A stretch of DNA of 36,812 nt from an uncultured Rikenellaceae bacterium (GTDB lineage Bacteria; Bacteroidota; Bacteroidia; Bacteroidales; Rikenellaceae): NCBI GenBank assembly GCA_946486375.1, contig CAMLTW010000019.1, positions 1 through 36,812 on the forward strand, in the 5' to 3' direction. This document shows positions 32,397-36,812 of this stretch, piece by piece (the first letter of the stretch is position 1; every line of letters begins with the position of its first letter). A program made the translations under genes and the position numbers. The notes under the pieces are model-generated. The model was not told where the DNA came from. It searched no databases and worked only from the letters and a program-made list of their open reading frames with translations.

Positions 32397-33680
32397 TCAG
32401 AAATTGTACTTGATCATAGCCTGAATCCGGTTGGCGTATCCGTGCGCCATGTTGGCATTGCGACGGGTGCCGTGCAGGTACTCGATGCCGACCGTGCAGG
32501 AAGGAATGATGTTGTAAAAGACGTTCCCCACGATGTACTGCGCGTTGCGGTAACCGTCCGGGTTATAGCGGGCGTCCTGATCCTGCACGCGCACCATCCC
32601 GTAGGTTCCGGAGCAGAAAAGGTCTTCCGTGAAATTGTATTGCAGCCCGGCGAACCAGCCGAACATCGGCAGCGCCCGCAGGCGTCCCCGGCTGTTTTCC
32701 TTCGGTACCAGATCGAGCCCTACGCCGGAGACGTCCTGAATGTATTCGGCGATTCCCTTCCCATAGACGAACTGCCCGAACCCGGACAGTTCCGGAATGA
32801 ACTGGATGTTGGTGGTGGCCTGCACGCCCCATCCGAATTTCGACCGCCGCTTGTTGTCGTAGCTGTCCTGATACATCAGATCGCGGAACACCGCCGAAGC
32901 CCGGACATGGCTGTTGTTTTTCCAGGAATACTGCACGTAAAAGGGCAGATCGGGAAGCCGCTGGGGAATGGCCTCGGTAGTGGAGGAATAAGTCGCGCTC
33001 ACGTCGGGCATTTCGAGCGCTGCGGCGAGCGACCAGTGTTCGTCGAACACATGCGTGTACCGGGCCATGAGGGCGAAATTGAAATTGTAGGAATTGGGCC
33101 CCTGAAAGTCGATGGTGGTGGGAGCGGCATTCAGGTCGCAGAAGGTGGTTACGTCCTGTCCGAACAGCAGCCCTTTGAACGTAATATAAGCCTTACGCAG
33201 CCGGAGGTTGTTGTGATAGCCCCGGAAATCGGTTTCGATATAGGTGACGACGCGCCCCAGCAGGTCGGTATTGGCAATGGCCTTGAAAAACAGCCGGCTG
33301 GTCGAGGCGTCCATCAAAAAGCGCTGCCGATTGCCCGGCGTGCTGACCGTGGGAATGTCGTAGGTTACGAAATCCAGGTTCTGCACCTCCCCGCGGAAAT
33401 CGTACGCCGTGCGGAAACTGACGAACCCTCCGATCCCCAGCAGAAACCTGTTGTTCTTGCTGGCGATGTAGAATTTCGGCAGGTGGCTGGCCTGGAAACC
33501 GGGTACGTGCGTTTCCCGGAAATGGATGACGATTTCTTCCTGCGGATAGTCCAGGTCTCCTCCTCCCAGAATGATCACGTCGTTGCGACCGATGTTCTTC
33601 CGGATCTGGGCCCCGGCGGGAGCGGCGGAAACCGCCAGGAAAAGCAGGGTCAGTCCCCACAAAAAAACAGATTTTTTCAT
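32397..33680 (-). CDS. Outer-membrane porin (DcaP-like)
   Basis: A 427-residue beta-barrel with a signal peptide (MKKSVFLWGLTLLFLAVSAAPAGAQ). A short N-terminal segment leads into alternating strands: FYIASKNNRFLLGIGGFVSFRTAYDF, SRLFFKAIANTDLLGRVVTYIETDF, LRLRKAYITFKGLLFGQDVTTFCD. It ends with NRIQAMIKYNF, a C-terminal Phe as needed for BAM-mediated insertion. The pattern (GFVSFRTAYDF near the start, then YITFKGLLFGQ) resembles DcaP-family trimeric porins, which pass dicarboxylates and other small anions. It lies 20 bp downstream of the ferritin-like gene, so they probably share a transcript. The dicarboxylate symporter gene encoded upstream on the same strand fits such a role, but that is inference. 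Confidence 0.8.
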   Translation of the reverse strand: MKKSVFLWGLTLLFLAVSAAPAGAQIRKNIGRNDVIILGGGDLDYPQEEIVIHFRETHVPGFQASHLPKFYIASKNNRFLLGIGGFVSFRTAYDFRGEVQNLDFVTYDIPTVSTPGNRQRFLMDASTSRLFFKAIANTDLLGRVVTYIETDFRGYHNNLRLRKAYITFKGLLFGQDVTTFCDLNAAPTTIDFQGPNSYNFNFALMARYTHVFDEHWSLAAALEMPDVSATYSSTTEAIPQRLPDLPFYVQYSWKNNSHVRASAVFRDLMYQDSYDNKRRSKFGWGVQATTNIQFIPELSGFGQFVYGKGIAEYIQDVSGVGLDLVPKENSRGRLRALPMFGWFAGLQYNFTEDLFCSGTYGMVRVQDQDARYNPDGYRNAQYIVGNVFYNIIPSCTVGIEYLHGTRRNANMAHGYANRIQAMIKYNF

Positions 33681-33700
33681 TTTTTATTTTTTAAACTGGT

Positions 33701-34426
33701 TTATTCCTGATCGCAGGTTTGGTCGCTGCACGTTCCGTAGTGGAACAGGGCGGGGTCTTCCTCGGGGTCGTTCCCGCAGCCGGTGAATGCATTGCAGTCG
33801 CATTTTCCCTTTCCGAACGCTTCCCCGGAAAAGCCGGGAAACGCACCGGCCGCTTCCCCGCTTCCGCAACCGGCATGGTGGTGCATGTGCTCCATCATCC
33901 GGTGGCCCATTTCCATCATGTACATCATGGCCTCTTTCCCCTGACAGGTGCGCAGTTCGCGCACGATCCCCTCCAGCCGGTTCAGTTGTTCCCGGCTTTC
34001 CTCCACCAGCCGGATCACCCGGGCGAATGCGGCGAAATCCTTTTCTTCCGAACAGAGAGCGCAAAGGTTCTGCAACCCTTCCAGCAGGCGTTGTTCGTAG
34101 GTCAGCACCGCGTTGAACACATCGGTCAGGGAAGCGTCGCTTTTCAGGTGGGGCATCGAGGCGAGCTGGTGATCCACGTTCACCTTCGCTCCCCGGCGCA
34201 GCACATAGTCGATCAGGGCTTCCCCGCGCATGAGTTTCTGTTTCCATTTCCGGCGGAAACAACGGGCCAGCATGGGATAACCGGCGTTGGCGTAAATGAC
34301 CGAGAGGGCCATGTAATGATGGGTCGCTCCGAACTCCAGGCTCAGTTGGGTGTTGAAAGCGCCGGTAATCTTTTCCGATAGCATAGGCACGAGCTTTAAT
34401 AAATTATTGAAAAGCCGGGTCGTCAT
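33701..34426 (-). CDS. Ferritin-like protein with degenerate ferroxidase site and Met/His/Cys-rich tail
   Basis: A 241-residue protein whose first 160 residues follow the bacterial ferritin four-helix pattern (MLSEKITGAFNTQLSLEFGA..., FRRKWKQKLMRGEALIDYVLRRG, LTYEQRLLEGLQNLC, VIRLVEESREQLNRLEG). Against E. coli FtnA, Glu17 and Glu94 are kept (Glu31, Glu111), but the Glu49/Glu50/His53 set is Gln63/Lys64/Arg67, so a normal di-iron centre is unlikely. Residues 161-241 form an unusual tail: MMYMMEMGHRMMEHMHHH, then seven spaced cysteines in CQ, GCG, KCDCN, GCG, TCSDQTCD. Such clusters bind soft or borderline metals (copper, zinc, nickel). The start could also be Met15 (34384), which matches ferritin N-termini better. 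A co-transcribed porin gene follows. Confidence 0.75.
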   Translation of the reverse strand: MTTRLFNNLLKLVPMLSEKITGAFNTQLSLEFGATHHYMALSVIYANAGYPMLARCFRRKWKQKLMRGEALIDYVLRRGAKVNVDHQLASMPHLKSDASLTDVFNAVLTYEQRLLEGLQNLCALCSEEKDFAAFARVIRLVEESREQLNRLEGIVRELRTCQGKEAMMYMMEMGHRMMEHMHHHAGCGSGEAAGAFPGFSGEAFGKGKCDCNAFTGCGNDPEEDPALFHYGTCSDQTCDQE

Positions 34427-34523
34427 GGCTTACCACCGCCACGGAACAACATTTGTGCCGCAAGGACGGAAATGTCCGAACGGAATACGAATACCCGCAA
34501 AAAGAACGGAAAAGAGGAAGACG

Positions 34524-34552
34524 AAAAAACGTCCGGAGGCTTCCCGGACGTT
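34524..34552 (-). terminator. Terminator after the symporter gene
   Basis: ACGTCCGG (34529-34536) pairs with CCGGACGT (34544-34551), 7-nt loop. On the minus strand a run of six T residues follows (34529-34524). It separates the symporter from the ferritin-like gene. Confidence 0.85.
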
Positions 34553-34655
34553 CAACATTTAAATGAAAGTTAAGGAATCCGCTTTCCGGCAAGAAGAAGG
34601 AAACGGAACAAGATCGTCCGCTATCCGGAAAACGGGATGTTTTCGCCCTGGAGCC

Positions 34656-35849
34656 TCACGAGCCGACGGTTCCCCGGTGCCGGCGGGCATGGATTTTATC
34701 CACCACCACGGCGATCGCTCCGTCCCCGGTCACGTTGCACGCGGTTCCGAAACTGTCCATCGTGATGTAGAGGGCGATCATCAGGCCCTGCAGCACCTCG
34801 TCGAAACCGAGCATGGATTGCAGCAGGCCGAGCGCGGCCATGATCGCTCCGCCCGGCACTCCCGGAGCGGCCACCATGGTGATTCCCAGCATCAGAATGA
34901 AGCCCGCGAACAGCCCGGTCGTGAACGGCAGGTCGGCCATCCACATGACGGCTACGGCGCAGGCGACGATTTTCAGGGTGCTTCCCGCCAGATGGATGGT
35001 GGCGCACAGGGGCACCACGAAAGCGGCCAACCCCGGATTCACTCCGTTGCGCTGCGTTTGTGCAAGCGTTACGGGAATGGTCGCCGCCGAAGACTGCGTG
35101 CCGAGGGCGGTCATGTAGGCCGGCAGCATGTTTTTCAGCAGCCGGAAAGGATTCTTCCCGGAAACGGCCCCGGCGGTTCCGAACTGGATCAGCAGCAGGG
35201 TGATATGAAGTACGAAAATGACGGCGATCACTTTCAGAAAAAGCGCCAGCACGCTTCCCACCTGACCGTCGGCCCCCATTTTCAGGAAAATACCGAATAT
35301 GTAAAGCGGCAGCAAGGGGATGATGACCGCCGAAATCAGCCGGGAGATGACCTCGCGGAACTCGACCAACGCACTGCGGAACGTATCCCCTTTCACGGCG
35401 GTCAGTCCCAGCCCCAACACGAAAGCGAGCAACAGGGCGGACATGACCCCCATGACCGGAGGCATCCCGATGGTGAAATAGGGTTCGAGTCCTGTTCCGG
35501 CCGAAGTCAGCGCCGCCGCCGCATCCCCGCCGGCATCCAGCAGATGGGGGTAAACCCACACGCACACGAAGTAGGAAAAGAAACCGGCGAACAGGGTCGA
35601 GCCGTATGCGATCAGGGCCGTCACGCCCAGCAGACGCCCGGCCCCCTTCCCCAGCTCGGCGATGCCGGGAGCCACCAGCCCCAGGATAATCAGCGGAATG
35701 ACGAATTCCAGAAAGTTGCCGAAAACTCCGTTGAGGGTCACGAACGTCCGTACGGCCCAGGCAGGAAAAAAGAAACTGCAACCGATCCCCAGCAGGACGG
35801 CGATCACCACCTGCGGGAGCAATCCCATTTTTTTCAGTTTTGCTTTCAT
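34656..35849 (-). CDS. Dicarboxylate/amino acid:cation symporter (DAACS family)
   Basis: A 397-residue inner-membrane transporter of the GltP/DctA/SstT family that takes up dicarboxylates or amino acids with Na+ or H+. The start at 35849 (MKAKLKKMGLLPQVVIAVLLG) fits the family; the frame is open upstream through the cassette end, but without family sequence. Signatures are FVIPLIILGLVAPGIAELGKGAGR, the serine-rich reentrant loop TQSSAATIPVTL, and DSFGTACNVTGDGAIAVVVDK near the C-terminus. The usual NMDGT motif is replaced by TIHLAGST, which may alter cation or substrate preference. Its promoter is the TATATTTG at the end of cassette copy 2. Confidence 0.9.
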   Translation of the reverse strand: MKAKLKKMGLLPQVVIAVLLGIGCSFFFPAWAVRTFVTLNGVFGNFLEFVIPLIILGLVAPGIAELGKGAGRLLGVTALIAYGSTLFAGFFSYFVCVWVYPHLLDAGGDAAAALTSAGTGLEPYFTIGMPPVMGVMSALLLAFVLGLGLTAVKGDTFRSALVEFREVISRLISAVIIPLLPLYIFGIFLKMGADGQVGSVLALFLKVIAVIFVLHITLLLIQFGTAGAVSGKNPFRLLKNMLPAYMTALGTQSSAATIPVTLAQTQRNGVNPGLAAFVVPLCATIHLAGSTLKIVACAVAVMWMADLPFTTGLFAGFILMLGITMVAAPGVPGGAIMAALGLLQSMLGFDEVLQGLMIALYITMDSFGTACNVTGDGAIAVVVDKIHARRHRGTVGS

Positions 35850-35929
35850 ACCGTGTTTTTTCCGACCGATTTTCCTGCGCGCAACGGGCTTGCTCCCCGA
35901 ACGGAAAGCGCCCTGTCTTCCCTCGCTTA

Positions 35930-35952
35930 CAAATATAGGAAAATATTTTCCT
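35930..35952 (-). promoter_or_regulatory. Promoter box and palindrome at the end of cassette copy 2
   Basis: On the minus strand GGAAAATATTTTCC (35952-35939, perfect 14-bp palindrome) is followed by TATATTTG (35937-35930 including the shared T), an exact -7 box, 80 bp upstream of the symporter ATG. The same arrangement ends copy 1, where it faces the UroD-like gene. Confidence 0.55.
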
Positions 35953-35979
35953 TTTCGGGGGAGGCGGGGAGGAAGGAAA

Positions 35980-36375
35980 TCAGAGCCTTGTTGCGCGATA
36001 GGCAAAGGGGGTTCCGTATGTTTCGGGGGAGAGGACATCCAACAGCCAGAGGCGATCCGGGCCATCGGGACGGATTCGGTAGGTGTTATCCGCTCCTTCG
36101 TCCAGCTCTTCCAAAGGATCGCATCCGACATGGAGGATTCTCCTTTCCGGGAAGCAGGCGTAGCGCACCTGAAAGGGATCGCTTCCTTCCTCGTGCCAGG
36201 TTAGGATGCCATCGGGGGAGAAGTCCCAGATGACCTTTTGGGAGGAAAAGGATCGAAAGAGCCTCCAGCCATCGGAGCCTTCGACAAAAAGAGCCTCGAT
36301 GCGCCAGCGTTCCGAAAAGGCGAAACGATCGTTGTATCCGTGGGGATAGAAGCTAAAGGGAGGGGATGGTTCCAT
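35980..36375 (-). CDS. Cassette gene B, copy 2: small probable lipocalin-like protein, function unknown
   Basis: A 131-residue protein, same length and start (MEPSPPFSFYPHGYND) as copy 1 and about 89% identical (14 differences). Changes include K61H and the cluster NTPRK to SDPFQ, then TPDEPDEGADDI to PLEELDEGADNT; the predicted core strands are unchanged. Clustered surface-type changes on a conserved frame suggest both copies are functional and perhaps diversifying in what they bind. The longer spacer from gene A means translational coupling may be weaker here than in copy 1. The family is not recognised. Confidence 0.75.
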   Translation of the reverse strand: MEPSPPFSFYPHGYNDRFAFSERWRIEALFVEGSDGWRLFRSFSSQKVIWDFSPDGILTWHEEGSDPFQVRYACFPERRILHVGCDPLEELDEGADNTYRIRPDGPDRLWLLDVLSPETYGTPFAYRATRL

Positions 36376-36470
36376 AGGCAGGGGGCGGTTTCATCGGCAG
36401 GGCCGGTTCGGGTTTGTAGCAGAAGAAAGCTGGCTTCATGGCAAGACAAAGCAGATTTTGACAGGGAAGG

Positions 36471-36812
36471 TTATTCGACCCTTTGGAAGGTAAACCTGGT
36501 AAGGGTATCGTTATTCCACTCCTGCCAGTCTACGATATCGAGCCTTTTGGGTGAAAGGAGGGAAACGATCATGTGGGTTTCTCCTACCCGAAGGGTTCCT
36601 TCCTTCGGATCGAAGACGAAGGAGAGGTTTTGGAAGATTTCCCCGTAGAGCCACTTGACGCTTTTTCCTTTTTGATCCATCTTCCAAAGCGATCCTTCCT
36701 CCAAGGGGATTTCCTCTTTCCACCTTTGTTCGGAAAGGAGAAAATCGCAGGCGGAAATGCACTGCCACGTGCCGAGGATAGAGGAAGGGGCATCCTCCGG
36801 CAGGATAGGTTT
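36471..36812 (-). CDS. Cassette gene A, copy 2 (5' partial at window edge)
   Basis: The C-terminal 113 residues of a gene A homologue; the HTH part lies beyond the window. From ILGTWQC on it is almost identical to copy 1, with replacements such as CTSACDFELSSQ to CISACDFLLSEQ and LLSPQRLD to LLSPKRLD. The linker just before (KPSVDDSPFA in copy 1, KPILPEDAPSS here) is much more variable. The frame is intact to its stop, so this is not an obvious pseudogene. Confidence 0.75.
   Translation of the reverse strand, partial: KPILPEDAPSSILGTWQCISACDFLLSEQRWKEEIPLEEGSLWKMDQKGKSVKWLYGEIFQNLSFVFDPKEGTLRVGETHMIVSLLSPKRLDIVDWQEWNNDTLTRFTFQRVE

Larger units (their letters stand above)
35930..36812 (-). 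repeat. Cassette repeat, copy 2 (inverted, cut by window edge)
   Basis: Inverted, highly similar copy of 13559-14357. It contains gene B entire, gene A truncated by the window end, and the same right-hand boundary. The spacer between A and B is 95 bp here against 9 bp in copy 1. The rest of gene A and any leader RNA lie outside the window. Confidence 0.85.

Noticed and set aside
36201-36449. 82-codon open frame across the A-B spacer of cassette copy 2
   Set aside because: It mostly overlaps gene B in another frame and is not present in copy 1.

Overview
The window looks like chromosomal DNA of a moderately GC-rich member of the Bacteroidota, most likely order Bacteroidales. An Alistipes/Rikenellaceae-like host is my inference only. 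The evidence is a SusC/SusD pair, the phylum-specific -7 promoter box TAnnTTTG upstream of many genes, a BlaI/M56 pair whose peptidase carries TonB-plug-like repeats, and a long-form citrate synthase next to aconitase and isocitrate dehydrogenase. Most of the window is ordinary housekeeping DNA.

Layout. 1-5.1 kb: SusC (5' end cut by the window edge) and SusD, a glycan-type outer-membrane uptake pair. 5.2-5.9 kb: a small serine recombinase of the DNA-invertase type. 5.9-8.0 kb (minus strand): cupin protein, rsmA, and an OmpH/Skp-like lipoprotein. 8.1-11.1 kb (plus): ruvA and a PiT-type phosphate transporter with a PhoU-like tail. 11.2-11.9 kb (minus): a Crp/Fnr-type regulator with a palindromic operator at its own promoter. 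11.9-13.35 kb has no convincing protein gene. It holds short hairpin-bearing repeats, a rod-shaped 6S-like RNA candidate and a second RNA with a multibranched fold. 13.35-14.3 kb: a two-gene cassette of unknown function. 14.4-18.35 kb: a UroD-like methyltransferase (plus) and a folE-purF-surE run (minus). 18.7-23.6 kb: acn-icd-gltA, the oxidative branch from oxaloacetate and acetyl-CoA to 2-oxoglutarate. 24-27 kb: a secreted glycosidase and enolase. 27.2-30.1 kb: blaI, an M56 peptidase gene and a small secreted protein gene. 30.3-32.1 kb: a radical SAM enzyme and a three-gene envelope operon (YtxH, holin-like membrane protein, small helical protein). 32.4-35.85 kb (minus): a porin, a ferritin-like protein with a metal-binding-type tail, and a dicarboxylate/amino-acid symporter. 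35.9-36.8 kb (minus): a second, inverted copy of the unknown cassette, cut by the window edge.

The most unusual content is the duplicated cassette. Gene A encodes an XRE-like helix-turn-helix fused to a probable lipocalin-like domain. Gene B encodes a second probable lipocalin-like protein. The second copies are closely similar (gene B about 89% identical in protein). Both copies end at the same short palindrome plus a TATATTTG promoter box, and that box then faces an unrelated downstream gene. Copy 1 is preceded by about 330 nt of leader with a four-way-junction fold and a competing alternative helix. Other points worth a second look are the ferritin-like protein that has lost ferroxidase ligands, an isocitrate dehydrogenase without the classic NADP-binding residues, and a PurF homologue without the catalytic cysteine. 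All functional statements rest on reading motifs by eye; no database search or folding program was run.
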